Positions 45,353-56,946 of a stretch of DNA of 64,000 nucleotides are shown one piece after another. The translations under genes and the position numbers were made by a program. The DNA lies in contig NZ_PDNI01000065.1 of NCBI RefSeq assembly GCF_002925845.1, forward strand, positions 186,001-250,000, read 5' to 3'. The notes beneath the pieces are model-generated. The model was given only the letters and a program-made list of their open reading frames with translations. It made no database searches and was not told the origin of the DNA. This DNA is from Roseovarius nitratireducens (lineage in GTDB: Bacteria; Pseudomonadota; Alphaproteobacteria; Rhodobacterales; Rhodobacteraceae). Within the stretch, counting starts at the first letter, position 1. The number at the start of each line of letters is the position of its first letter.

Positions 45353-46141
45353 TCACGCTTCGCGGTTGTGGTTGCGCAGGTCCGTGAGATCGAACACCCG
45401 CGGGCCCGCGCGGTGCGGCGCGGCATCGGGCTCGGGCGCGCGCCCGGGCATGACCCAGCCCACGCGCTCGGCGGCGTCATCGGCGCGGATATCCCACGGG
45501 AAGGTGCCCCACAGTCCGGCGCGGCCATTGCCGTAGAACACCACGTCCACCTTGCGCTTGCCGGGCAGCGTCGCATGGCTCATGCGATACATCCGAAAGG
45601 CGAGATCGGCGCAGTGCTGCGGCGTGCCGGTCAGGAAGTGCCAGCCCTCGGGCGCGTTCAACTCGCGCGCATAGGCCGCCATCCGCGAGGGCGTGTCGTG
45701 CTCGGGGTCGCGGGTGATAGAGTAGACGAACACATCGCGCCCGACCTTCTCGCCCAGCTCGTGCACGACATCGGCCATCCGGCGCGTGATCGGCAGGTGC
45801 GCCTCGTCCTGAAGGCTCATGAAATGCATCATCACGACCTTGTTCTCGACAAAGCCCTCGTAGAAGGCCATGCCGAGACCGTCCTGATTGACCATCATCA
45901 CATTGGGAAACGAATCCCGCAGGTTGGGGTCGATGACACCACCGCTCTCGACGGGGTTGCACAGGATCGGCGTGTCGTTGGGATGCGCCTGCGCCGCGGC
46001 GTCGCGCAGCCGGCCACGGGCTTCGGCCGCCGCCGCCGCCGCGCGTTCCTGCGAGTTGCCGGGCGTGGTGTAGAACCCCGCCGTCACCCCCGCAGCCGCC
46101 GCGACCGGCAGGCTCGCCATGAATTGACGTCTGTTGGTCAT
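45353..46141 (-). CDS. Tat-exported SCO-like protein lacking the copper cysteines
   Basis: 262-residue protein with a twin-arginine signal (TNRRQFMASLPVAAAAG). The mature part follows the SCO thioredoxin fold: NKVVMMHFMSLQDEAHLP where the CxxxC loop should be, then VFVYSITRDPEHDTPSRM, which matches the SCO SIDPEYDTP strand of its neighbour. Both copper-binding cysteines are absent; only two scattered cysteines remain. It may be a folding partner or scaffold for the multicopper oxidase encoded 41 bp upstream, which is also Tat-exported. ATG 46141 has GAGAGGAA before it. Confidence 0.8.
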   Translation of the reverse strand: MTNRRQFMASLPVAAAAGVTAGFYTTPGNSQERAAAAAAEARGRLRDAAAQAHPNDTPILCNPVESGGVIDPNLRDSFPNVMMVNQDGLGMAFYEGFVENKVVMMHFMSLQDEAHLPITRRMADVVHELGEKVGRDVFVYSITRDPEHDTPSRMAAYARELNAPEGWHFLTGTPQHCADLAFRMYRMSHATLPGKRKVDVVFYGNGRAGLWGTFPWDIRADDAAERVGWVMPGRAPEPDAAPHRAGPRVFDLTDLRNHNREA

Positions 46142-46182
46142 ATCTTTTCCTCTCTCGTTCAGAGAATTCCGTTGCGGCGCGC

Positions 46183-48078
46183 TCAGTCGCCCTGACCCGG
46201 TTCGACGATGTCCCAGCGGATCATCATCGCGTGGTCCTCGTGGACGACGTTGTGACAGTGCATCACGTGCTTGCCGAAGAAATCACGCCAGCGGCTGTAG
46301 AAAGTCACCTCGTCACCCGGTCCAAGCGAGACCACGTCCTTGCGGGACCGTTCGACCGCGCTTGGCGGGCGTCCGTTAATCTCGAGGATCTGGAACTCTT
46401 CGAAATGGGTGTGCACGGGGTGAGCCCAGGCGTTGCCCTCGTTGCGGAACGTCCATATCTCGGCAGAGCCCTGCTCGATCTTGGCATCCACACGGTTGGG
46501 ATCCATCAGGCGGCCGTTCACCGTCCAAAGCCCGTTGTCGTAGTCGAACACAAACAGGCGCTCGCGACGCACTTCGGACATGTCGATCTCGGGCAATTCG
46601 CGCATCCGCGCAGGGATACGCGAGGGATCGTCAACCTTTTCACCCTTGGCGCGGAACTCCATCACCGGCATCATGTTCTCATCGTCCAGCATGTAGCCGG
46701 TCGGACCCGCACCATCGTCGCGGATCTCGAGATCGTTCCAGACCTGGATCTTGTCGCCATCGCTGTATCTCGAGAAATCCACGATCACATCGAACCGGTT
46801 GGCCACCCACAGGCTCAGCGTGGACTCCACCAGCGGCGCCTCCAGCAGGTTGCCGTCGTTCGACAGGACGATCCAGTCGTCGTAATAGGGATCACCGCCA
46901 TCACCCGGCACGATGCGCAGGCGCAGACGATAAAGCCGCGATGGACCGCCATTGAGGAAACGGAAGCGATACTTGCGCCGATCCACGTCGAGATAGGGGG
47001 TAATGATGCGGTTGACCGTCACCATGTCGCCAATCATGCCCTGCGTGGTGTATTGCAGGCGGTTCGAGTCAAACGTGTCTGGTGCCCCCTGAAAGTTGCC
47101 CACATCGACCGGGCTAGGGCGCGGTTCGGGGTTTGGCTGGTCGCCGTTGTCGGGCAGGAAGAAATCCCACCGCGCCTGTCCGTCGGCGGTGAACTGCACG
47201 TCGTGCAGGATCAGCGGAATGTCATACTTGCCCGAGGGCAGGCGGAACGCCTTGCGGTTGCGGTCGCGCTCGTCACCGGAGTCGCGCTCGTCGAACAGCA
47301 GGTAGAATCCGGAGAACCCGGCATAGACATTGGTCGCGGTGAAATCGAGCCGGTGATCGTGATACCATAGGGTATTCATGATCTCGGTGTTGTAGGCGCT
47401 CCACCCGTTCGGCGACCCGGCCGGGAAGTTGGCATAATGGTGATCCCAGAATTCGCCGGGATTATAAAAGTCCTGCGGGATGCCGTCAGATTCCGACGCG
47501 GTATGCGCATTGTGCAAGTGGATCGTAGGCGACGGCAGTGCGAACTGCACCTTGCCCGCCCCCACCACCGGCAACATGTTGATGCGGCGCAGGAACACCG
47601 GCTCGCCGTAGCGGGCGTGATAGGTCTCGCCCGGCGTGATGCCGTTGAAGCCCCAGTGCCACGACCCGATATCGGGATCGCCGTCCTTGCCCACGACATC
47701 CGGCGTACCGTCGCCATAGGGGGGCTGCCAGTGGTATTTCCAGCGGAACTCGCTCAGCACCTCCTGGTAGAATTTCTGCGGCGGGAAATCGTCATAGCGC
47801 TGATGGCGCGCCGGCTCAGGGGCCGGGTCAAGCGTATCCGGATCGACCGGCTCGGCGATCGGCATGATGTTGAGCGGGGCCGTGAACGGCTCCACAAAGG
47901 GGCTCGGATCGGTGACGATGCTCGGCTGAAACGTGTCAGGGAACACGAGGCCCGATTGCGTCAGGCCCTCGGCGGCATTGTCCGGCCATTGTTCGATCTC
48001 GACCGCGCCGGCCTGCGTCGCCGCGACCGTCGCACCAGCCGCACCGAAGCCAAGCTTCAATGCATCTCTTCGTTTCAT
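46183..48078 (-). CDS. Tat-exported multicopper oxidase (CotA/bilirubin oxidase-like)
   Basis: 631-residue blue copper oxidase. A twin-arginine signal KRRDALKLGFGAAGATVAA leads the chain. The four copper motifs are present: HLHNAH (187-192), WYHDH (238-242), HPVHTHF (553-559) and HCHNVVHEDHAMM (607-619). Cys608 is the type 1 ligand, His613 the second His and Met618 the axial ligand, a spacing identical to CotA. It should oxidise a phenolic, bilirubin-like or metal substrate with reduction of oxygen to water. GGAGGACAAAGC precedes ATG 48078. It is first in a five-gene operon lying between gspO and gspC, so type II export is plausible. Confidence 0.9.
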   Translation of the reverse strand: MKRRDALKLGFGAAGATVAATQAGAVEIEQWPDNAAEGLTQSGLVFPDTFQPSIVTDPSPFVEPFTAPLNIMPIAEPVDPDTLDPAPEPARHQRYDDFPPQKFYQEVLSEFRWKYHWQPPYGDGTPDVVGKDGDPDIGSWHWGFNGITPGETYHARYGEPVFLRRINMLPVVGAGKVQFALPSPTIHLHNAHTASESDGIPQDFYNPGEFWDHHYANFPAGSPNGWSAYNTEIMNTLWYHDHRLDFTATNVYAGFSGFYLLFDERDSGDERDRNRKAFRLPSGKYDIPLILHDVQFTADGQARWDFFLPDNGDQPNPEPRPSPVDVGNFQGAPDTFDSNRLQYTTQGMIGDMVTVNRIITPYLDVDRRKYRFRFLNGGPSRLYRLRLRIVPGDGGDPYYDDWIVLSNDGNLLEAPLVESTLSLWVANRFDVIVDFSRYSDGDKIQVWNDLEIRDDGAGPTGYMLDDENMMPVMEFRAKGEKVDDPSRIPARMRELPEIDMSEVRRERLFVFDYDNGLWTVNGRLMDPNRVDAKIEQGSAEIWTFRNEGNAWAHPVHTHFEEFQILEINGRPPSAVERSRKDVVSLGPGDEVTFYSRWRDFFGKHVMHCHNVVHEDHAMMIRWDIVEPGQGD

Positions 48079-48602
48079 GCTTTGTCCTCCAGCAGAAAAA
48101 GCTTTGTTAAACACAAATGGGCAAGCAAGATGCGCACCCTCCCGTGCCATCGACATGCCACGGGCGAGAAGGGCCGAAGCCCCGTGACGCCAATGCGCAC
48201 GGCTCCAGCGCCGCTTGCATTCGTCAGATTTATATCGGGCGCGAGCCCGGAGCTTGGGAAACAGGCCGGAAGGGTGAGTAATGTGTGGCCCGTGCGTGAC
48301 CGTGATCACGCGAATTTGGTTTAAAAGGGTTTAGAGCGGTCGCTCCTCTTCAGGTTTCGCGCGCTGTACACAAATGTCTCGTCGAACTAATCGACGCCGA
48401 GATGCGCGCTTAACACCGGACGTGACCACATTTTTTTACGATAAACAACGATAACATTTTCGTGATATCACGTAAGATCGCTTGGTCTGACGATATCTGC
48501 ACGTGCCCCCGCCACTACCCCTTTGGTTGTGCCCGGGATTTTTTTGTCGATCACTGCGGGACGTTCCGTTCAACACGCGCTCGAACGGGCAGCACCCGCG
48601 CG
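48079..48602. promoter_or_regulatory. 524-bp intergenic region with palindromes, upstream of the multicopper oxidase operon
   Basis: No gene is supported here. The interval runs from the gspC stop to the multicopper oxidase start and must hold the oxidase operon promoter. Two related palindromes occur: CGTGATCACG (48301-48310) and CGTGATATCACG (48461-48472), with an AT-rich stretch before the second. An 11-bp word GTGAGTAATGT (48274-48284) recurs exactly at 43286-43296, upstream of the sco gene in the same operon. These are candidate regulator sites; no promoter hexamers are clear. Confidence 0.45.
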
Positions 48603-49409
48603 CTATCCGCGCCCGGTGACGCGCACCCGAATCGTGCGCCTCTGACCCGCGCGCAGGATTTCCACGGACACTTCCTCGGCCTGCCCGAGCATGTCCTTCG
48701 CGTTCGCCAACAGCTCCGGATCGAACACGTTGTGCCCATTGACGCGCAGCACCTTGTCGCCCCGCCGAAGGCCGATCAGGTCATAGATATGCCCCTCACG
48801 CACCCAGAGTATCTCGGGGACGAGGTCGCCCTGCCCGCCGTTGGGCGCCACCATTCGCACGCTGCCCGCGCGACCCAGAACCAGCCGCATGTCGCGCCCG
48901 GCCAGCAGGCTGAGCGGCAAGTCCGCTTCGAGCGGCGCATCGGACGCGTTGGAGATGAGATCGGCCAGCAGCGAGCGTGGCGTCTTGTCGAACCCGACGA
49001 GGGTCTCCTCGCCGTCCTGCCGCAGCCGCACGCCCACCTCCTCGATCGCCACCACTTCCGTGGCAACGCCCAACCGGTCGCCCTTGCGCACGATCTGCTC
49101 TCCGCCCGTGCCCGACAGGATGGCCCAGGCGTCCTCTCCGCCGGCGACCAGCCCCACGAGGCGCCAAGTCTGTTTTGGGCGCGGCGCGGAGGTGGGTTTG
49201 GGCGGGTCGGGCACGTAGGTGTCAAAGATCGCGGGCCAGGGCGCATCAGGTTCGGGGGCGGCGCTGCGAGCGACCTCGGCCAGCGCGTCGCCGATCTCGA
49301 CCGGGGGCGGCGGCGGGGCGCGCGTGGCGAACACCGCCCCCCACAGCGCCCAGCCGCCATAGGCGAACCCCCCCGCCGCCAGCAGCACGAGCAAAAGCGC
49401 CGCGCGCAT
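48603..49409 (-). CDS. gspC: type II secretion system protein GspC (HR and PDZ domains)
   Basis: 268-residue inner-membrane protein linking the platform to the secretin. It has an N-terminal helix (about residues 3-24), a proline-rich spacer, a GspC homology region (about 78-165) with WRLVGLVAGGEDAWAILS and IVRKGDRLGV, and a C-terminal PDZ domain (about 190-265) with IYDLIGLRRGDKVLRVNGH. It is 8 kb away from the other gsp genes, beyond the multicopper oxidase operon. As no other GspC is seen in the cluster, it probably completes that system. Confidence 0.85.
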   Translation of the reverse strand: MRAALLLVLLAAGGFAYGGWALWGAVFATRAPPPPPVEIGDALAEVARSAAPEPDAPWPAIFDTYVPDPPKPTSAPRPKQTWRLVGLVAGGEDAWAILSGTGGEQIVRKGDRLGVATEVVAIEEVGVRLRQDGEETLVGFDKTPRSLLADLISNASDAPLEADLPLSLLAGRDMRLVLGRAGSVRMVAPNGGQGDLVPEILWVREGHIYDLIGLRRGDKVLRVNGHNVFDPELLANAKDMLGQAEEVSVEILRAGQRRTIRVRVTGRG

Positions 49410-49550
49410 CGCATCAGCCTCCGGGCCGGGGCAGCGTCCGTACGGGGCGGGCCTGTCGGGAAAGACGGCGATACTTCATGGAAATCGTCCCAAAGGAATT
49501 CGTCTTGACTATAGCGCGCGGCACCGCCGCCGGGCAAGCGCAGCAGGGGC

Positions 49551-50429
49551 TCAGTCCAGCGGCGGCACGGCCAGGGGATGCGACCAGTCGGCGACCGGAG
49601 TGGCCTCGTCGACGGGGCGCGCCAGCAGAACCTGTGCGTGGAAATGCCCGCTGGTCTCGACACCGTCAGTTTGGTGGCCCGCGGCGCGCGCGTTTGCAAT
49701 GGCGCGGGCTTGCTCCTCGGGACCCTCGAACCGGCGATGCACGAAGGGCGGCACCGGCAGTTGCTCCTGCACCATGTCATGCGCGCGCAGCACCTCCGCT
49801 GCCGCCGCGCGCTCGTTGCCCCGGATGGGCGAGGTCATGATCCACGGCTTGCGCGGCCCGCAGGCCGCGAGTACCCGATCCAGCGCGCGCGGCATGAGCT
49901 GCGCCACCGAGCCGCATTCCACGATCATGTCCACTTGCCCCAGCGCGGCGGCCAGCCCGTCAGAGGGATCAGAGGTCTCGAGATCCTCGGCATATCCTTC
50001 GTCAAACAACCCCACCGCGCGCCCGTAAGCCACGGCATTGGGCATGATGTCGAGCCCGGTGACATGCAGCGGTGGGGTGCGGCGCGGCAGGCGTGCGAGC
50101 CATTCGCGGTCGCGCGCGATCACGTCACCGGGCGAGAGCCCGTCAAAAGCGGGATCGCGGTAGCGGGCAAACACCTCTGCCAAGGTGGTCTCGTGGCGCA
50201 TCAGCAGAGTCACGATCCCGTAGCTCGACGCGAAATCCAGCATCCGCGGCGCGTCGAGCCCACGCACGCGGGCAACCGCATCGAGCCCGGCCCGGAATGC
50301 CGCCGTCGCATGGTGCTGGTTGCGATAGCCCAGCGCATCCATCATCCGGAAATAGGCCCGGCAGTCGGGCTGGTCATAGGTGTCGTCGAAGATGGTGACA
50401 AAGGCTTCTGCCTGCGGCTCTTCGGTCAT
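49551..50429 (-). CDS. class I SAM-dependent methyltransferase-like protein
   Basis: 292-residue protein. A Rossmann-type motif I is suggested by RMLDFASSYGIVT near residue 62 and a second strand by LHVTGLDIMPNAVAYGRAVG near 123. The acidic strand VDMIVECGSVAQL follows. Residues beyond are alpha/beta with no recognised specificity. No signal peptide. The ATG at 50429 is the natural start; a longer upstream frame lacks support. It reads toward gspC on the same strand but 141 bp separate them, so linkage to secretion is unclear. Confidence 0.68.
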   Translation of the reverse strand: MTEEPQAEAFVTIFDDTYDQPDCRAYFRMMDALGYRNQHHATAAFRAGLDAVARVRGLDAPRMLDFASSYGIVTLLMRHETTLAEVFARYRDPAFDGLSPGDVIARDREWLARLPRRTPPLHVTGLDIMPNAVAYGRAVGLFDEGYAEDLETSDPSDGLAAALGQVDMIVECGSVAQLMPRALDRVLAACGPRKPWIMTSPIRGNERAAAAEVLRAHDMVQEQLPVPPFVHRRFEGPEEQARAIANARAAGHQTDGVETSGHFHAQVLLARPVDEATPVADWSHPLAVPPLD

Positions 50430-50669
50430 CGGAACGCTCCCTGCTCCGGTTTTTCCCTGCCAAGCTGCGCGCCCCGGCATCGAAAGGCAAGCGAATGCAC
50501 GCGGGCGTGATCGTCGCGGCCGGCAAGAGCCGATCCGTGAAACAATGTTGCGTGGCGATTGAGGCATCGTGAACCGCCGTGCGCCGAAGTCATTTGCACT
50601 CGGCACCGCCCTGCCCCATCGTCGGAACAAGGCGCAGACGCGCAATAGTGACGAGGATAAGGATCAGTA

Positions 50670-51716
50670 GTGGCCCAGGCCAGCACCCAGGCAATACCCG
50701 ACAATTCGCGGATCATGATGGGCGCGGCGCTCGCGTGGGTCGCGGTCGTGATCTTCGCGGCCGGCAACTCCATCGTCTCGCTCCTCGCCGAGATCGGCAT
50801 GGAGAACAGGGTGATGGGGCGCAACGTCATCACCTATTGCAACCTGCTGTTCGTCGGCTCGCTCATGTCGATCGTGCCGATGGGTTTCATGTTCTGGCGC
50901 GAATGGACGCTGGAGAACCTGCGCAAGCTGACGCGTTTCAACTGGATGATCCTGACACTATCGGCGTTCCTGTCGTCGGCGCTGACGCCGGGGCTGTTCT
51001 TCTACGCGCTAGAGCACACCACGGTAACCAACGTGGTGCTCATGGGCCGGATCGAGCCGCCGCTCTTCGTGCTGGCGGCGTGGCTGATCCTGCGCGAGGA
51101 ATTCGAGCCCTGGGCGTTCGCCGCCGGGCTGGTGGCGCTGGTTGGCGCGGTATTGATGCTGTGGCTCAACAGCGACGGCGGGTTCAGCTTCGGCAAGGGC
51201 GAGATCGGCGCGCTGCTGGCGACGCTCTCGTACATCGCCTCGACGCTGGTGGCGCGCACCGGGCTGCGCGGCATTCCTCTGGGGATTTACGCGATTTACC
51301 GCACGGTGGTGGGCACGATCTTCTACTTCTTCCTCGCGATCTACCTCTTCGGCCCCATGCATTTTCAGGACGTGTTCCACCCGCTCGTTTGGGAATATGT
51401 CTGGATCTATGCCCTGATCGTGGTGATCGGCGGGCAGTTCGCCTGGGCGCTGGGGCTGAAATACGCGCGCTCGGGCGACGTGTCGCTGGCCACCTCCTTC
51501 TCGCCGCTGGCCGCGATCATGATCGCGATGGTGCTGCTTGGCGAGGACCCGGGGCCGGGTCTCCTGCCTGGCGGGGCGATCATCCTGCTGGCCATCGGGT
51601 TGGGGCAATTCGGGCGGCTGCGGTCGCGCCGCGCACGCGACGATTGCCCGGCAGCGGCCCCGGCGCTTTCGCGGGCGATGGAGCACGAGGGCGAAGTGAA
51701 TTTCAAGGGCACGTGA
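50670..51716 (+). CDS. DMT-superfamily (EamA) permease
   Basis: 348-residue polytopic protein with about ten helices and two EamA repeats (about residues 15-150 and 175-310). Landmarks are TTVTNVVLMGRIEPPLFVLA and SGDVSLATSFSPLAAIMIAM. A hydrophilic C-terminal tail of about 35 residues follows. The start is GTG 50670 with AAGGA about 7 nt upstream. It converges with the glycosyltransferase gene, 9 bp apart. The upstream 240 bp up to the methyltransferase start are probably divergent promoters. Confidence 0.86.
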   Translation: MAQASTQAIPDNSRIMMGAALAWVAVVIFAAGNSIVSLLAEIGMENRVMGRNVITYCNLLFVGSLMSIVPMGFMFWREWTLENLRKLTRFNWMILTLSAFLSSALTPGLFFYALEHTTVTNVVLMGRIEPPLFVLAAWLILREEFEPWAFAAGLVALVGAVLMLWLNSDGGFSFGKGEIGALLATLSYIASTLVARTGLRGIPLGIYAIYRTVVGTIFYFFLAIYLFGPMHFQDVFHPLVWEYVWIYALIVVIGGQFAWALGLKYARSGDVSLATSFSPLAAIMIAMVLLGEDPGPGLLPGGAIILLAIGLGQFGRLRSRRARDDCPAAAPALSRAMEHEGEVNFKGT

Positions 51717-51725
51717 GAGGGTGCC

Positions 51726-52805
51726 CTAGCCCCCGCCATCCACGATCCGGAACGTCTCGTGCGGGGGCACCTGTGTAGACATGCCAAGCCACTCCAGCGC
51801 CGCGCGCTTGAGCGCCGCACCCGCCTCCAGCGGCACGGAGACATCCGCCGCGCCTTGCATCTCCCAGACCTCCACCGGCACCGATCCCACGGGCGCGCTG
51901 CCACCAATCCCGGCCGCGCGGATGATCCGCAGCCGTGCCGCGTTGGCGTGGGGCACATGCCGCGCGGCCTCGGCAAGCGGCGCACGGCGATAGGTTGGAA
52001 AGCCGCCGAGCACCGCGTCGAGCGCCGCCCCGCCCTCCTGCAAGTACACACTCACCCGCGCCCCGGAAATGAGCTTCTCGGCGATCACGCCACCGGCATG
52101 GTGCACGGCCCCGGCTTCGGTCTCGGCCATCACCACCACCTCGTCCAAGAGCCCCAGCGGCTGCCGCGAGAGGAAAAAGGCGAGGATTTCCTGGGCCATA
52201 CCGCTGTAATGGTCCGGGTTGCGCGTATCGTGCACGATGCGCCCGATATCGACCTCCGCCACCTCCGCCCCGGCAGCATGGATGCGCAGCATAACGTCGA
52301 TATCGACGGCGTAATCCGAGGTCAGCCGTTCATGCGCGATCCGCGATCGGTCGAACAGGTAGATACCGGTGTTGGGCGCGCGCAAATCCCCCAGCCCCGG
52401 AAACATCAGCCGCAGCGCGGGTGCCACCAGCAGCCGCGTCATCGGCATCGGATCGTTCGGATCGTTCCACGCGCCCTTGACCAGCCCCACCCCCGGCGCG
52501 CGCGCCTCGGCCATGCGCGCAAAGAGCGCGGTGTCGAACCGGCCCAGGTCGGCATCGACCTTCATCACCCAGTCATGCGCCGCCGCTGCCACGCCGCTGC
52601 GCACGGCATTGCCCATGCCGCGCCGCGCCTCTGCAATGACGCGCGCGCCTGCCGCCTGTGCCCGCGCCGCCGTGGCATCCGTCGAGCCGTTGTCGATCAC
52701 CACCACCTCGGCCACGCAGGGCAGATCCTGCATGGTCACCACCACTTGCGCGATGGTTTCCGCCTCGTTTCGGGCGGGGATGATGACGCTGATCGGGGCG
52801 TGCAT
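51726..52805 (-). CDS. family 2 glycosyltransferase with a degenerate PIG-L-like C-terminal domain
   Basis: 359-residue cytoplasmic protein. Residues 1-215 are a GT-A glycosyltransferase: SVIIPARNEAETI, VVIDNGSTDATAA (35-47), the DxD of KVDADLGRFD (84-86) and RNPDHYSGMAQEIL. From about 220 the chain resembles a PIG-L deacetylase layout (GGVIAEKLISGARVSVYLQEGG, then ALKRAALEWLGMSTQV near the end), but the zinc motif PHPDDE is replaced by MAETEAG. The second domain is therefore probably not a deacetylase. Product sugar is unknown. Confidence 0.78.
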   Translation of the reverse strand: MHAPISVIIPARNEAETIAQVVVTMQDLPCVAEVVVIDNGSTDATAARAQAAGARVIAEARRGMGNAVRSGVAAAAHDWVMKVDADLGRFDTALFARMAEARAPGVGLVKGAWNDPNDPMPMTRLLVAPALRLMFPGLGDLRAPNTGIYLFDRSRIAHERLTSDYAVDIDVMLRIHAAGAEVAEVDIGRIVHDTRNPDHYSGMAQEILAFFLSRQPLGLLDEVVVMAETEAGAVHHAGGVIAEKLISGARVSVYLQEGGAALDAVLGGFPTYRRAPLAEAARHVPHANAARLRIIRAAGIGGSAPVGSVPVEVWEMQGAADVSVPLEAGAALKRAALEWLGMSTQVPPHETFRIVDGGG

Positions 52806-52883
52806 GGCGGCTCCTTCGCGGGCACGGGCAGAGACGCGCAGCCTAGCCCCCCGCGCGCGCGGCCACAACGGCCCAACGACCTG

Positions 52884-54413
<1,530 letters not shown>

Positions 54414-54438
54414 TGCGGCGCGCCCCTTCTGTCGTGAT

Positions 54439-54467
54439 GCGATCGCCCGAACGGGCCGGGCGATCGC
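54439..54467 (-). other. strong hairpin between glpV and glpK
   Basis: A perfect 11-bp stem (54439-54449 with 54457-54467) and 7-nt loop lie just after the glpV stop. It lacks a T tract on the minus strand. Such structures often protect the highly expressed binding-protein mRNA from 3' decay and reduce readthrough into the next gene. Confidence 0.55.
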
Positions 54468-54488
54468 GCATTTAAGCAAGCGTGGCGC

Positions 54489-56207
<1,719 letters not shown>

Positions 56208-56250
56208 GTTGTCCTCCCTTATGAACTCTCAGTCAGGTTATTATGCCGTC

Positions 56251-56523
56251 TCACACCCAGCGAAACACCGCCGCTGCGTAGATCAGGCAGACGATCAGCG
56301 CGTAGGGTTGGTTCGCGCCGACGAGCCCGAGCCAGGCCAGGTTGATGAAGGCCGAGCCCAGAAGCGTGATGAAAAGCCGGTCGCCCCGCGTCGTCTCGAT
56401 GCGCAGGATGCCCCTGCGCGGGGTTTCGGGGTATTTCACCCCGATGATTGTGAAGGTGATCAGAAGCCCCGCGATCACCATGAAGAAGATCGCCGTGGGC
56501 CAGGTCCATGCCATCCATGCCAT
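56251..56523 (-). CDS. glpU: DUF2160-family small membrane protein GlpU
   Basis: 90-residue inner-membrane protein with two or three helices (WPTAIFFMVIAGLLITFTII, then LFITLLGSAFINLAWLGLVG and ALIVCLIYAAAVFRWV). It is the conserved small partner found with rhizobial-type glycerol transporters; its exact role is not established. ATG 56523 lies 8 nt after GGAGG, better placed than the TTG at 56529. It is separated from glpQ by the GIY-YIG element. Confidence 0.87.
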   Translation of the reverse strand: MAWMAWTWPTAIFFMVIAGLLITFTIIGVKYPETPRRGILRIETTRGDRLFITLLGSAFINLAWLGLVGANQPYALIVCLIYAAAVFRWV

Positions 56524-56561
56524 ATTCAACGCCTCCCCTGCAGCGCGCGGAGCGAAGGGAC

Positions 56562-56590
56562 GTCATCCTCGGGCTTGACCCGAGGACCTC
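56562..56590. repeat. left copy of the inverted REP-like palindrome
   Basis: 29 bp matching the reverse complement of 56947-56975 without mismatch. Internal 7-bp arms CCTCGGG and CCCGAGG can form a hairpin. It lies 38 bp upstream of the glpU start on the glpU strand. Confidence 0.9.
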
Positions 56591-56614
56591 CCGCAACCGG
56601 ACGATCAGCATCAT

Positions 56615-56911
56615 CTATGCTCCGCGCATGTTCTGCCACAAATCCCGCCATTGAGGGTTCGCCGTCTCCACCAGCGCGATTTTCCAGTCGCGATACCAGC
56701 GCTTCAGCGATTTCTCTCGCTGGATCGCATGGCGTGGCTCGGCATGGCGCTCGAACCATACGAGGCGCTCGAGGTTGTAACAGTCCGTGAAACCACGAAT
56801 GGCGTGGGTTCGATGTTGATACGCCCTCTTCGCAAGGTCGCTTGTCACCCCGATGTAGAGCGTTCCACGCGGCTTGTTGGTGACGATGTAAACGAACATG
56901 TCCTTCGGCAT
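56615..56911 (-). CDS. stand-alone GIY-YIG nuclease family protein
   Basis: 98-residue single-domain protein of the GIY-YIG superfamily (small UvrC-N-like class). Key residues: Tyr8 in VYIVTN, Tyr19-Ile-Gly in LYIGVTSD, Arg29 in LAKRAYQHR, the metal-binding Glu67 in AIQREKSLK, and Asn85 in ANPQW. All catalytic positions are intact, so it may be an active endonuclease. The ATG at 56911 gives the normal N-terminus; an in-frame upstream extension reads through the repeat. It lies inside inverted REP-like repeats and is co-oriented with the glp operon. Confidence 0.88.
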   Translation of the reverse strand: MPKDMFVYIVTNKPRGTLYIGVTSDLAKRAYQHRTHAIRGFTDCYNLERLVWFERHAEPRHAIQREKSLKRWYRDWKIALVETANPQWRDLWQNMRGA

Positions 56912-56946
56912 GGGCGGCCCCGGTTCTCGCGAGGCGCTCGTTCCAC

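Noticed and set aside
48462-49508. A 348-residue plus-strand open frame opposite gspC
   Set aside because: The minus-strand GspC reading has a membrane anchor, HR and PDZ domains; the plus-strand product is rich in Arg, His and Pro with no domain.
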